Assembly: GCA_032988165.1 (NCBI GenBank)
Contig: JANTQF010000209.1
Coordinates: 1-60,837, forward strand
Length of the DNA: 60,837 nt
DNA from: Emmonsiellopsis sp. PD_33
Lineage: Eukaryota; Ascomycota; Eurotiomycetes; Onygenales; Ajellomycetaceae
Direction of reading: 5' to 3'
The notes beneath the pieces are model-generated. The model did not search any database. It was not told the origin of the DNA and saw only the letters and a program-made list of their open reading frames with translations. The first letter of the stretch is position 1. Each line of letters starts with the position of its first letter. A program made the position numbers and the translations under genes. Positions 43,402 to 55,790 of this stretch are shown here, piece after piece.

Positions 43402-45873
43402 ATGGGTCATAACGCGACCGATGATGGCCCGGAGGTGGGCAGGGCTGATGATAAGCAAATCGCGGCTTCAACACCGGAAAAGCAGATCGTGGTTGAGGAG
43501 GATGATTTGCTCGAGGATACCGAGTTCCCTGCCCCTACCGAAGAGGAGATGGCTACTCTTCGGCGAATTCCTGACAGAATCCCGTGGCTTTGTTTCACTG
43601 TTGCTTTCGTACGTCCACTTATTGGTGTTTGGGCTTTCCTGTTGACGCTAACCGGACTGACAGGTTGAACTGTGCGAGCGATTTGGCTACTACGGAACTA
43701 CGGCAGTCTGTATGTATTTCTGAATGCCCGTATCTATTGTGGTTGAAACCATTCCAGCTGATTATACATCTTTAGTGACGAATTTTATCCAGCAGGAACT
43801 TCCTCCCGGATCCAGCACTGGCAATGACCCTCACCCTGATGGCCAACCTGGAGGTTTGTTCGAACTTTTACTTTGTCATGAACGTTGGACTGACTTGCCC
43901 TATAGCTCTCGGCAAAGGCCAGCGTGCGGCGCAGGGTATAGTTCTATGTATGATAAACCGGCTCCTGCTATACCATTTGCTTTTTCTAACAGCTCTCAAT
44001 AGTCAATAAAATGTGGTCCTATTTTACTCCTCTGATCGGCGGTAAGTCTGGAATTCAAGCTTTATCTGCAAGTAACAGGGCACTGATTTCGCCTAATTCT
44101 AGGTTATCTCGCTGATGCTATATGGGGGAGAATGAGAACGATCCAGTTGTCCATTGCGCTCTGCATGTTCGGCCATATCGTTATTGTCATATCCGCTCTG
44201 CCACCGGTTATCAAGCACCCTGATGGGGCTCTCGCCTGCCTTGCGATTGGTATCGTTATCTTTGGTGCTGGTGCGGGAGGCTTCAAGTATGCCAATTTCC
44301 ATGCATTATATCCAACTATCGAGAAACGCGACTAACTGTTCTTAGACCTAATATCTCACCCCTTATGGTCGAGCAATTGAAAGCGAAAAAGGTCCACGTC
44401 GAAGAGAGGAAGGGCGAGAGAGTCATTGTGGATCCCGCTTTGACTACCCAACGTATCTTCCTGTATTTCTACATGTGTATCAACGTCGGCTCCATCTCTG
44501 GTCAGGTCACTATGGTCTATGCCGAGCGTTATATTGGATTCTGGCTTTCGTTTTTACTTCCCACCGCCATGTTCGCCATCTGCCCTATCGTTCTCGCCGT
44601 CTTCCACAAGAGATATGTCCACCGCCCACCAACAGGATCCGTCCTAGGAAAATCTTTCCAACTCGTCAAGTTTGCTTGCAAAGGAAAGGTTTCGTGGAAC
44701 CTAAGGAAAACGTGAGTGTTACCTACTACTTTGGAGTACACAATGGGACTAATTTATTGAAGTACGCGCAATCTTGGATCTCCCGACTTCTGGGAGGATG
44801 TCAAGCCATCCAATGTTGCATTCAAACCCAAGTTTATGACTTTCGATGATGCCTGGGTGGACGAGGTCTCAAGAGGAGTCAAGGCCTGCTTGGTGTTCGC
44901 TTATTATCCACTTTTCTGTAAGAGCTAGCTAGGGGTCGTCCTACCTGTTTCTGCGTATACTGACTGTGTATAGGGCTGGCATATAATCAAATCGACGGGA
45001 ACCTTATTTCGCAAGCTGCAACCATGTCACTTCATGGCGTGCCTAATGATCTCCTCAACAACCTCAATCCACTTGGAATTGTCATTATGATCCCCATTAT
45101 GGATCAAATCGTCTTTCCTCTCCTTCGGAGGTTGAAACTCCGCTTCTCACCATTGAAGCGAATGACATCTGGTTTCTTCATTGCCTGCTGTGCCATGATC
45201 TGGGCTGCTATCGTGCAGTACTATATTTATCGCTCGACTCCCTGCGGGAAATATATGAATACCTGTGTTCAGATAGTCGACGGTGAAGAGGTACCCATGG
45301 TATCGCCATTGAACGTCTGGATTCAGGCTGGCGCTGTAAGGATTCTATTTACTTTGAAAATGCGCTCATTGCTGACTAGTGGATAGTATGTTCTCGTCGG
45401 TCTGTCTGAAATTATGGCTTCTATCACTGGTCTTGAATACGCATATACCAAGGCGCCTGCCAACATGAGGGGTCTAGTTTTCGGTCAGTGATGCTCATCT
45501 TTGTTTCACTTACGAATGATCATATGAGAAATCTCTTGAGTATCCTTCTGGAAATACTTATGATAAATCATATTAATTGTCGTCCAAATACTAACATTAT
45601 CCGTAAATAGGTTTCTACCACTTCACTAGCGCCGTATCTGCTGCCATTGGCCAGGCCTTCGTCGGTCTTTCTGAAGATCCTCTCCTTGAGTGGAACTACG
45701 GCAGTGTGGCCATCATCGCCGCCGTTGGTGGAGCTCTTTTCTGGATCGCTTTCAGGAGCCTTGATGCGAAAGATGAGCAACTCAACATGCTTGAGGAGTC
45801 TGCCTACAAGGGCGACAACCTGGGCGGAAGCCCTGACTCTAAGACCGCTCTGGATGCAGATTCTAAGGCATAA
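43402..45873 (+). CDS. PTR2: POT/PTR2-family proton-coupled peptide transporter
   Basis: Imports di- and tripeptides with protons across the plasma membrane. Eleven exons: 43402-43608, 43664-43709, 43776-43853, 43906-43935, 44003-44041, 44103-44286, 44346-44711, 44763-44917, 44974-45335, 45387-45483, 45611-45873; 608 aa. The acidic cytosolic N-terminus leads to 'VELCERFGYYGTTAV', the ExxER-type proton/substrate helix 1 signature, then 'ALGKGQRAAQG', 'GGYLADAIWGRMRTI' (PTR2 signature 1), 'GAGAGGFKPNISPLMVEQL', and 'FLYFYMCINVGSISG' (signature 2). A long central loop precedes 'LVFAYYPLFWLAYNQIDGNL'. Exons 4 and 5 are microexons of 30 and 39 nt. Exon 5 must use the downstream acceptor (CAATAG, 44002) to stay in frame. 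The tail is Asp/Ser/Lys-rich. Family is certain; the gene symbol is that of the yeast protein. Confidence 0.9.
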
Positions 45874-47789
45874 ATGTCCGATTTTGCGTCCCATATCTAT
45901 CTTTGTTGTATATTTTGATTTCCGCGCGGCCTAATGTCTGTTCTTTCCTATTCCGATGGAGAAGGCTGGATACGTGAAGAGACTGGCCTGCTTGTGGATC
46001 AGCTCCCCAATCTATCATTCTGTCTACTCCACCTCAGATCTGCCGGTAATCCTTCAAACTCGATCTAGCAGGAAATGGGATGTGGAAAGCAAGGGCCATA
46101 AAAAATGGAGAAAAAAAAATCGCAGCAAACACTTCCCAGTCCGGGCTCCTTAATATGTTATGCAGCTGGCCAAGGGGCTGTATATATTTCAGTTTCGTTG
46201 AATATATGCCATATCATACTCTATCTTTTCAAGATTTCTACCCAGTACCGTGGAATATGATACTTGTTCGTAACTCTGACGAGAGCCATTTATCCGACCC
46301 CAAGATGAGGACATGCGACTTAGAGAGCCAACCTCTTCTCCCGTTTTAACCCCTCGGATATTGCCATTCATCATATCCATACCTCCCACACCCAACAAAT
46401 CCCTCAGCTCAAAACAGGATCATTGCAAGTCCGCATCTTAGCCATATATCTGACACAGTTGTTCAAGAAGCATTTTGGCTGAACTATCCACTTCCTTCCA
46501 GAACGCCGATAGCCTTTTGGTATGACATGAAACAGGGTCCGAGTTGCCCGAGTAGGCTTTTAACGCCGAAAGCATCATCCCTGAATTGCTTCTGTCGGGT
46601 CTGCCTTGCGATAATTTGCAGCCAGGGTGAGACCCTGATTCCAACGACGAAGGTTTGTGCAGATATTGATCCCAGGGGTAAATCTACCTGCCTAGATGGG
46701 TTTAGAAAAGGAATAAACCATTAAGCCGGAAACCGGAAACGGTAGCAGGGCCTGACCAAATAAGGGTGATACGCTGGCCCGTTTAAACGAGATTTTTCCC
46801 AAACGGTAAAATCTTCACACATCTCCGTGATTAAGGTTGCACGCATGCGTTTGGAATTTACTTCTTTGGGCCCCTTTCCGGGGATCGTTGTTTAACTAGC
46901 GCTGGGCCGGCTGTGGGGGCCGAAACCTTGGTTAAAGACACCGCTATTTGCGGAGGCTATATTTAGCGCTGGAATAGGCTATGGGTCCTGGCAGCGGGCT
47001 ACAACCGGCTTCTTTCAGCTTCTGGGAGGGGGGAGGGGGTCAGGACTCTTGAACTGCTGCGCTTTCAATCAACCTGCAACATCCCCAGCCACCACAACCC
47101 GGCATCACAGCCACCCTAACCAAGATGTTGGGCGTGCACTTCCTCAGCTGGGGTCCTGGGCAGACCCAAGGCCGATAAACCAGAGCGCTCTCGGCCGACA
47201 CCCACCTTTTTGGCTGCAGATTCGGGGGGATATTAGCCCCCTCCCCCCTCGCCCGACGGCCAGCACCCCTAATTCGTTTTAGCCACATATGCCGGGTTAT
47301 TGGAGGGTCTACCACGGCCATTTATGCGGCCGCTTCTCTGCATCTCCTCAGAAAAGCCCCGGCATCCCCTGTACGTGGACCCTTGCTTGTGGAGCCAGGA
47401 ACAAGAATCAGGAACCACAGACTAATAACTATTCTCTGATTCAGGGAGTAGCCGGAGTAGTTGGAAAGGGTTTAAGTTAAGGGGAGGGGAATATTTGGAA
47501 TTCATGACTTGTTTTGTTTATTCAAGGTTGAACAGACGAACTAGCGCAGCTAGGGAGGGCTGGTTGCCTGTTCTAGAACGGAGATGGCGGCCTTTGAGAG
47601 AGATATATATACGGCCAGCAAAAGACAAACCCCCTAACTAATCGAGTCGGACGTCGAAGTTGTTATCTTTTCGTGACACTCCCCTTTTCCAGAAGCCCGT
47701 GGAATCTATTAGGGCTGACTAGTGTCTTACAAACTACATGACATCCGCATCAGACTCGTATCAAGCCTTCTATCCGCCAGTGAGAAACC
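45874..47789. other. Intergenic between the peptide transporter and the Zn2Cys6 gene
   Basis: 1.9 kb without a gene. Several CGG/CCG strings occur, including CCGGAAACCGGAAACGG near 46723 and GGGCCCCTTTCCGGGG near 46868, of the sort zinc-cluster proteins bind; autoregulation of the downstream regulator is only a guess. Confidence 0.5.
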
Positions 47790-49819
47790 ATGCCGGCACA
47801 CCCTCCCCGGGCCGTCCCGCGGTCAGCTTCAGGGAGACGGCCGAGGACTCGGTCCGGTTGCTTAACTTGTCGGTAAGCGCTTACATGCCTTCGAAAAGTC
47901 TCCGTGCCGCATCAGTTGCTCCCGATCTGCGGGTCGGGATGAGTAAACGAAGAAGCTTATTCCCATCTCTTAGGATCCGCCGAATCAAATGCGACGAAGC
48001 AAAGCCGAGTTGCGTGCGCTGTACCAGCACGGGACGAAAATGCGACGGCTATGCCCCTGAGCCATTGTCGAAGAAGGAACTTGCCCTCGTGCTGGAGACC
48101 CAGTCCCAGCAGAAATTGCTGTCGAGGAGGCAGAACGCTGCGTCAAGTTTCATGCCTCCTGCGCAACCCCCCGTGTATCCTGCTTGCGCGGACGAAACGG
48201 AAAGACAGTATCTTGATTTCTTCCGCTCGGACACGGCGCGTATTTCGGGCGGGTTGTTTAGCCCCAGTTTCTGGGAAGCGGTGGTGCTGCAGATTAGCCA
48301 TACGGAACCCGCCATCAGACATGGTATCATTGCCCTGGGTGCTCTGCACAAGAAGATAGAGCTTGAGGTTGCTGAGGGTGCTGGTCGTCCCCAGGCTGAG
48401 GCCACCCAGGAGCGTGCCCTCTATGCCATGAAACACTATGGGAAGGCGGTTGGATATGCTAAGAAACTACTCGCCGATGCAGAGGCAGCGCACAATCGGC
48501 ATGAACAGGCCAACAATCGAGATGTCGCGTTCATAGCCTGCATCATATTCGTCTGCTATGAAAACCTCGCGGGAAACTATGCAACGGCCACCATGCATCT
48601 CAGGAGCGGGCTTCGGATCCTCGAGGAGTCAGACCGTCGAAGACGCGCACTGAATGTCACCGTTATGAACGGAGGCGGTATAGATCCTTCTACTACAGCC
48701 ACTGGAATATCCCCGACATCAAAAGCTCCCCCAATCCTACCCGCCCCCTCTCCTATCCAAACCGCCATAGACCGTCTCCTCCGCCGCCTCGACTTGCAAG
48801 CCATGTCATTCTACGACATCCAAGACCCCTACCCGGAAGAGAAATACCTCCGCTTCTCCGCCGTGGAATACGAAGAACCCCCACCCGTCCCCTTCGACTT
48901 CGTCCAAGGAGGCATGGGCGAAGCGAGCTCTCATCTCGTCGACCAGATCCGCTGGCTCTTCAAGCTCGGCGAGGTACTCCGCGCACTCACCCATCCCGAC
49001 GAAAGCGACACAGAAAGCAAGAGCAGCAGCGGAAACACAAGCCCATACCTAGACCCATCCCCCCTGACCGCCGACGAAACAATAGCCCAACCAGTCCCCG
49101 AAATGAAACACATCCACTCCCTCCTCCACCGCTGCGAACAGCACCTGAACGAATGGCACCTCGCATACCAACGCACGCTGCCCTCCCTCTCCACACAACC
49201 CTACTGCATCGAGCACCGCACCGCCTCCGTGCTACAAATCTACCACACCTGCGCCCTCCTCATGCTGCAAGCCGGCTGGTCCGGCCGCGAGACGGCCTGG
49301 GACTCCTTCCTCCCAGACATCCAAGACACAATGTCCCTCCTCGAGAAGCTAGCAATATGCCACCGGTCCAAGCGCGCAAGCGACGAGAAACCGACCGAAC
49401 CCTTCCTCCTCTCCCTAGAAATCGGCATCATCTTCCCCCTCTTCTTCCTGGGTTATAAATGCCGCGACCCGCCGACGCGGCAGCGGGCCGTGGCCATGCT
49501 TTCCAGCCCGCCGCATATGCGCGAGGGGCGCTGGGATAGTCTTGCTGCCGCCGCGATGATCAAGCGGGTGGTTGAGATTGAGGAGTCGGAGAGTAGGAAG
49601 ATTTATCAGCGCGAGCAGATGGAGGGGGGCATGGAGAGGGATGGGGAGAGTATGGATTATCTCGTTTTGACTGGGGCGGAGGATATCCCCGAGCAGGCGA
49701 GGGTGCATGCTGTGTATCCCATGGTGAAGATTGGGGAGAGGGTGGTGGAGGTGAAGTTTGCGATGAGGCCGGATTTGAGGAAGGGGTGGGTTATGAAGAA
49801 GGAGTGTATTCCGTTTTAG
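47790..49819 (+). CDS. Zn2Cys6 fungal transcription factor
   Basis: Nuclear binuclear-zinc-cluster regulator. Two exons, 47790-47872 and 47974-49819, give 642 aa. The 101-nt intron splits the DNA-binding domain: exon 1 supplies 'RSGCLTC', exon 2 'RIRRIKCDEAKPSCVRC' and 'TSTGRKCDGY', together a complete C-x2-C-x6-C-x6-C-x2-C-x6-C. The ATG at 47790 lies in a different frame from a longer upstream frame starting at 47738, which reads through the intron and loses two Cys; I reject that start. After a basic linker, 'ETERQYLDFFRSDTARISGG' (about 125-145) begins a fungal-specific regulatory region with 'EPAIRHGIIALGALHK'; this layout is common in regulators of secondary or nutrient metabolism. The target is unknown. 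The agdC-like gene lies 0.9 kb downstream but convergent. Confidence 0.88.
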
Positions 49820-50701
49820 ATGGAGTCTTTTTTCTCCCCTTGTGGGTGGAAGCAGGAGTGGTTTCTTTTTGTTGCGAGGAGCGGGTTTATTTTATTTTTT
49901 TTTTCATTCTTCATTTTCTACGATCTATATATTTCTCCTACTTCTATCTTGGTCATACTTTGAATTCTCTATTTCACTCCCATCCATCCCACCGGGCAAC
50001 GATTGATGAAGATAGGGGCTACAAAATGAAATCCATGGGATAGGAACGATATGTTGATATAGCCTTTAACCGTCAGGGAAAATCATAGTTTAGCAAATTT
50101 TAGATGATATCCCATAGACACACAAACATGTAGAAAAAAACCCGCGTAACTAACCATAATTAATCCCCGCACCACACCTGCGGCAAAAGCGCCCCGTTAT
50201 GTATTTCATCCACTCTCATGCACCGGGCCAGCTAGCCAGATATAAACAATCCCTGCTATTCCCGAAGAAACACGGGGTTAGGTTATGAGATGTCCACTTG
50301 TTATAAAAATAGAACCATAAGGTTGACTTGCTTATCTAGCAGGGACCGGGATGATAAGGAAGAGACTAGACAGAAAACAGGATATTCGACAGTTCCATCC
50401 ATCCATCCATCCATCATAATGAAGAATATTATTTATTTGCTGCGAGAAACTTGTTATTAGTTACTGGCTAAAGTGAAACAAACAATTCAGCAGGGGATGG
50501 GATGGGATGCAGCGGACGGCTGGGTTTCGTTACTATTATTATAACTAACTATATAGTTAGCTATCCAAGAACTTCGAAATAAAATTATGTAGATAGAAGA
50601 ATAGAGGCAGATATATAGTTCCTATATACACCAAAACCACCCTTGCGCAAAACGCGTAGCCATACAATACAATCCCTGGCGGATTAATTTTTATTATTGA
50701 A
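49820..50701. other. Convergent intergenic region with (CCAT)n
   Basis: 3' flanks of the transcription factor and the alpha-glucosidase. T-rich near 49890. A (CCAT)n microsatellite occupies 50395-50416. No gene. Confidence 0.6.
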
Positions 50702-53668
50702 TTAGGACAGATCAATCTCCACCGGTCCCGAGAGCGGTATCCCCGCTTCGGCAACCAGCACCTCAAACTCCGCATCATATCTAACCGGCACGTCTTGCTT
50801 TCCAGTCTTGAAGGTCTTGGCCGTCGTCCCAGCATGTCCCAAGACAGAGATGGACTCTATCTTCAGACTCTTAATAGCCTCATAATCGAACTCGCCCTCC
50901 ATCTTGAAACGGCCATCGCTATACGAGAACTGGACCTCGGTCGTGTGTTCCTGCTCGAGCGACTCGCCGTCGTCAAGGTAGAGGCTGCCAGACGCCTTTC
51001 CGCTGAGATCGGGGGCGATGACGATGTTGAAGGGCTTCTCGCGGAGGGCCTTGGTGGTCATGGCGCCCTCGGAACGCATGGGGATGATGCTGCCGCCGCG
51101 GATGTGGAGGGGGATGTGGGTGATGGGGACATCTTCGATGGTGATGGACTTACCCTCGCCGCGGACGCGTTTGCCGGTGTAATAGTCGTAGAAAAGGTCG
51201 TCGGGGAGGTAGATGTCGACGCTTGTGGCGTTCTCCTGTGTCACGGGGCTGACGAGGATGGCATCGCCGTAGAAGAATTGGAGATCGATGTTGAAGGTGT
51301 TGGCGTCTTCTGGGTAAAGGTAGAACATTGGGTTAATGAGAGGTTCGCCGGTCTTTGTCTGCTGGTAGAAAGCGGTGTAGATGTAGTCGAGGAGTTTGTA
51401 TCGGATCTCGATCGCCTTCTTAGCGGCCTCGGTGACGGATGGCCAGACGTAGAACTCTTGACTGGGACTGTCAATCCCATTGTGGTTGCGGAAGAATGGG
51501 TTGAAGGCGCCGAGCATCGCCCATCTAGCGCAGAGTTGTTCGGTGGTGTTGTCACCAAAGCCACATACATCCGATCCTACCATTGGAACTTGGTAGATGG
51601 ACGCGAATGCGAGCATCTGGCTAATGGAGATTCGGTAATGGTCCCAGTTGCTCAGGTTGTCACCAAGCCTGTATGTTGGGAATTAGCAAGATTTATCGGA
51701 TAGGGACAGTGTCGAGGGTTCTCACCATTTGCCAACATCTTTTCCGGCACCGGCAAAGGTGCTGCGTGTGATAACCAAGGGCCGCACTGTCGGTCGTCTG
51801 CTCAGGAGGGCTGCACGGGAAATCTGGCTCATCACTGGAACTACAGTTAGTTGTTGCTACAAACAAGGATGCATGATGAACTTACTAATTCCGTAAAGGT
51901 TATGCGTGTCATACTCAGCCAAACCGTTTGCATGCACCAGGTCAGTGCTCGCGGTCTTGTTGCTCAAGGACCCTGCCTCGTTGCGAATCTTGTATGCCGG
52001 ATCAATAAGGTCCCGGCCTGGTAGCCCCATCCATTTTTTGCCATCCCCATCCGCACGCTTTTCAATTGGTTGGAAATCCCCTGGGAATCCTGGAAGCGGT
52101 CGGGGGTTCGGGCGGACTGCTGGTGGCTGAGGGGGTAGGTCGTTGTCTTCAGACCACTTTTGAGGATCCTCGCAGGGCCAGTTGCAGAAATTGGCAGCTT
52201 CGTTCATGTCAATCCATAAACCGTCGATGTCAACGCCAGTATCGGCATCGAAAAACTGAGCGAACTCATTGATCCAATAATCCGATGCTCCTGGATGGAA
52301 CCAGTCAGGGAAAACCGTCACGCCGGGCCACACGGCACCTATTCGAGGTTAGATAACGAACAGAACCATATTATAACATTGTAATTACCTCGGGCTAGAG
52401 AGCCGTCGTCTGTTTTCAAGAAAATATCCTGCTCCGCGCCTCGTTGGAATGCCCCATTGTCAGAATCCGACACGGCGGGATCTACCATGACAATATAATG
52501 CTGATCATGGTCATGAAGATAATCTACAAGTTCCCGCATTTTCTTTATTGGGTATCTTTCGCCGTCAAGGGTGAACACTTTGCGACCATCCATGTAGTCG
52601 ATATCCGTCCACATGGTTTCAAGGGGGATCTCCGCTTGACTGTGGTTGTAGACAACCTCAGCAACATCGAAGACGTCCCGATAACCATAGCGGCATTGGT
52701 GGAACTGCAACATGTTAGTTTGAGGGATCTACTACGACCCAAATAGAGCAACAACTTACCCCAAATCCCCAGTAGGGCATCATGGCCGGCAAACCTGCTA
52801 CAGCAGCGTATTGGGTGGCAACTTCCTTGGGGCTTGGCCCAGCAAAGAAGTAGAAATCAAAAATGCCACCGAGTGCATTATATTCCAAATACTGATCTCC
52901 GTTTGAATCTTGGTCAATTTTGACATCCATGCCGTTCGCGTTGAGGAGAAAGACGCCATGGGTTCCGGTTTCGCCTCTGTGATCGATATAGATTGGATGA
53001 TCACCGTACAGGTTAGTACCGGTAGGGATTCCATAGGCGTCACGATTCCAGAAAGTGACAGTGTAATCGGTCGTATTCAATTTGAAGGGGTTGGTATGTT
53101 CTCCTAAGCCGTAAAGGTTGGGTTCCTTCGGCAGAGAAGTACGAAGGTTCAAATACTGGTTTTGGAAAATGATATTGGATCCGGCCGTGTCGAATAAAAC
53201 CTCGCCGTTGTCTTTGCGCGACACTGAAAACGAAAAGGGATTTTTCTCATAGGAGAATTTCAGGTTTGATTTGTGATCGCCACGTTCAGCGTCAGGCCGG
53301 GGGAAAACCTCTTCGGGAACCTGGAAAACCTCTTCGTCGGCGTCGTAGATTGCGACATGAAGACGCGAATCTTCCATCAGAATAGGCGACGATCAGCATC
53401 GGTTCTCATTCACGGATATGCACGCCTCCAGTGAACTCGGGTGCTTACCAGTTTCATATTCCACTCGAAGCTTCAGGTTCTTCAAATCTTCTCCATACGA
53501 ATTGCATGGCTTCCCCGCAAGCTTCAGATCAGCAACCAGAGTGTTTTCCAATTGTTCAACATGCGTTGCCTTGTAACCGGGACATTTGTCGCTCGGAACA
53601 GGGTAGTCTCTCGGAGCGATGAGACCAGCGCTCACGAGAGCAGGCAGAAGAAGGGAGAGTGCCAACAT
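50702..53668 (-). CDS. agdC: Secreted GH31 alpha-glucosidase, AgdC-like
   Basis: Releases glucose from the non-reducing ends of maltose-type and related glucosides outside the cell. Six exons on the minus strand, 53668-53449, 53370-52760, 52704-52389, 52338-51886, 51840-51726 and 51668-50702, give 893 aa, near the usual AgdC length. Signal peptide 1-15 or so (MLALSLLLPALVSAG); the in-frame upstream codon is TTG, so 53668 is the start. Family marks: 'LYGLGEHTNPFKLNTTDYT' near 150, 'MPYWGFGFHQCRYGYRD', 'TMWTDIDYMDGRKVFT', 'DIDGLWIDMNEAANF' with the nucleophile Asp at about 426, 'RPLVITRSTFAGAGKDVGKW' and 'LGDNLSNWDHYRI' with the acid/base Asp at about 575, and 'GSDVCGFGDNTTEQLCARW'. C-terminal beta domains follow. 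An antisense 302-codon frame over 50795-51703 is a codon-bias shadow. Symbol by family resemblance. Confidence 0.88.
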
Positions 53669-53724
53669 CCTGCCGGTGATGAAAGAGTGACTGGCAGTGG
53701 AATGCAACGCGGGGAAGCGTCCAG

Positions 53725-53731
53725 ATTTATA
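53725..53731 (-). promoter_or_regulatory. TATA box of the alpha-glucosidase gene
   Basis: TATAAAT on the minus strand, 57 bp upstream of the ATG. The close spacing implies a very short 5' UTR, as expected for a strongly inducible secreted-enzyme gene. Confidence 0.4.
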
Positions 53732-53762
53732 GCTGGAGCTTCGACCCTGAATCTCTCCATGG

Positions 53763-53776
53763 CGGTCTCAATTAGG
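53763..53776. promoter_or_regulatory. Possible AmyR site (CGG-N8-AGG)
   Basis: CGG, eight bases, AGG, matching the CGGN8(C/A)GG consensus reported for the starch regulator AmyR, about 95-108 bp upstream of the ATG and just upstream of the TATA box. A single match to a short motif; placement and target type give it some weight. Confidence 0.4.
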
Positions 53777-54992
53777 CCCAGACCAACGCGGGGAGCCGGG
53801 GAGGATGTGCGACTGTAACAGCACTCAGCACGGCAGCCAAGAACAAAAGCAAGATTGGTAACTATCCCAGGCTTATTTCGGGACAAGATCTTGGTTCCGA
53901 GCCCAAATGGAACCTATCTGACTGACCGCGGAAAACTCCCCGATGGTGATTAAGATTGGTGTCCCGTACCCCAGCCAGGCCATCTCGTATGAGCTTCCAA
54001 GGTTCTGCCCCTTGCTGGGTTTTTGGCATCCCCGCACCGCTGACGTTCCATCCGTTGGTGCCGTTGTGGGCCGTAAAAACTTGGTCATTATAGGCGGCCA
54101 GCGGGTTCTATCCGGGAAATTTTCACGTACTGTGTGTTTAGAGGACTTTGCCTTTGACTAACCGAGAATAGTTCTGATATTTCTTTGCATTCTGATCAAT
54201 ATTATTGAGGCATCGGTGTGTATTTCGCGTTCGCGGTCAAATTTCAATGTCGTTCTTGTGCCCCGCAATAAAGCCGATCCGGGAGAGCTAGAACAAGCTT
54301 GGCTAGAAGGTGAAGGAACCCGACTAACTCCCGACGCTAAAACAATGTTTTCACAGCCATGTCGGAGCGAGCGGGGAACTCCGAACCAAATCTCATGAAT
54401 CTTGAGGTGTGTCTCGGGCGTCGAATATTCGACGAAGCTTCGAAGACGAGCTGATGCTTCAGTCATGCAAATCATCCCATCCACAAATCCTCGCCCTCGC
54501 GAAACCTATCAGAGAGTAATTGTCAGAGCTGGCCTTGTGCCGGATCCCGGGATGACCTCTGCAGGGCCTAGGGGATGCTTCCGGGATCTTCAGTGTCATC
54601 TCATCCACCTCATTCTATAAAGCGTGGAATCACGCCACAAAGGAGCAAAGTATCGTTCACAGAGAGAATCGTCGTCATTACCAGCCCCGCTGTCTCACAC
54701 CCAGTGGGAAATACTGTCCAGAAGTCCAGTGTCCCGGCTGCTCTCAGATGGCATGCTCACATCAGGAAATAATAGTTAATGTTTGACGTTTGACGTTTTG
54801 GATGCTAGACGAGCCCTTCTCCTAAACCCGCGCCTCCAGGGTGACCCCCGCAGTAGTCTCTTGCTTTGACATAATCTGGATACATTCCACGAGCAGACAA
54901 ATGTAGACATATTGGAAAGATACATTCCAGAGAGCTGTGGGTTAGCAATGGGTGGACTGTTTATATGCGCCTGTCAAAACAAGATGCCCTAA
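53777..54992. other. Intergenic upstream of the alpha-glucosidase
   Basis: Distal promoter region of the minus-strand gene. Several short open frames without features. Nothing else recognised. Confidence 0.5.
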
Positions 54993-55313
54993 TGCCCTGG
55001 CCAGAGAGTACTCCGGGACTTCCTCCCTACTTTGCTCCATAAGTTGGTTGGTAATGCGTATGTGCCGAGACTGACTGGGATACCTGTTAGCTGGAGGAAT
55101 GACTTTGTTGCTGAATACCAAAATGGTCAAGATATAACCTTAAGAACTGGGGATCTCTCTTTCACTCTGTCGAGAACCACCTTCAGTCAAGGCATTTTGA
55201 CTACCAAGGTCAGGAATGTAAATAGCGATGCTATTGCCGTAGTGGAAATACTCATCGCTTCAGGCCCTCTCACACAGCTCCATAATGTCAGCCTGCTTTC
55301 TAAGCAAGCCAGG
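54993..55313 (+). pseudogene. Orphan exon-like fragment
   Basis: A stop-free stretch ends exactly at a strong donor (CCAG|GTATGT at 55314). The peptide reads like part of a beta-rich protein: 'GQRVLRDFLPTLLHKLVGNA', 'VPVSWRNDF'-like text, 'TLRTGDLSFTLSRTTFSQGI' and 'QLHNVSLLSKQA'. There is no ATG in a sensible place and no downstream exon that I can find before the next gene at 55791. It looks like a surviving exon of a lost gene, or part of a gene whose other exons are too diverged to see. Family not recognised. Confidence 0.32.
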
Positions 55314-55790
55314 TATGTCTCTAGCTACAACAGCCAGAGTCTGGAAAGATGCACACAGGAATGAATTCATGCCAACCTTCTGAGGGACTCGCGGCCGATG
55401 AGGTTGGCTTGGATTACATAAGCTATTAGGGTTTGGCGTTCCTGGTTAGCGCAATGCCAAGGCTGCAGGTGGGGCAGCCACGTTGATGACTCAGCCTCTC
55501 CCCGCGTGTTGCCTCGAGTGGCTGAAACCCAAACACATCAAACACATCTCCGTTGACAGCTATCTCGGCCACGACAAACGCTCGGTGATACACACGCTCG
55601 CACAGTGCCGACGCGCAGGTGAATGTATTTCGGAATGCGCCAGAACACGGTTCCCCAGTCTATTTTGCTGCTTGCTGAACAGCAGGTATAGAACGCTCCT
55701 TCGAAACCCCCGCATTCCTGTCTAACAACCCTCCAGGTAGCACCACCCCCGACTTGATATACGCCTGTGTTTCTGAAAAGTACCGCAATC
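55314..55790. other. Promoter region of the glucosyltransferase gene
   Basis: About 480 bp. Contains one plus-strand open frame (55483-55725) with six or more Cys but no signal peptide or motif; taken as chance. No clear regulatory element. Confidence 0.4.

Noticed and set aside
50795..51703. 302-codon plus-strand open frame opposite the alpha-glucosidase
   Set aside because: Lies wholly antisense to a well-matched GH31 exon. It is Val/Asp/Glu-rich from the strong third-position bias of the real gene and has no motif of its own.
55483..55725. 80-codon Cys-containing frame upstream of the glucosyltransferase
   Set aside because: No signal peptide, motif or conserved spacing; lies in the expected promoter.
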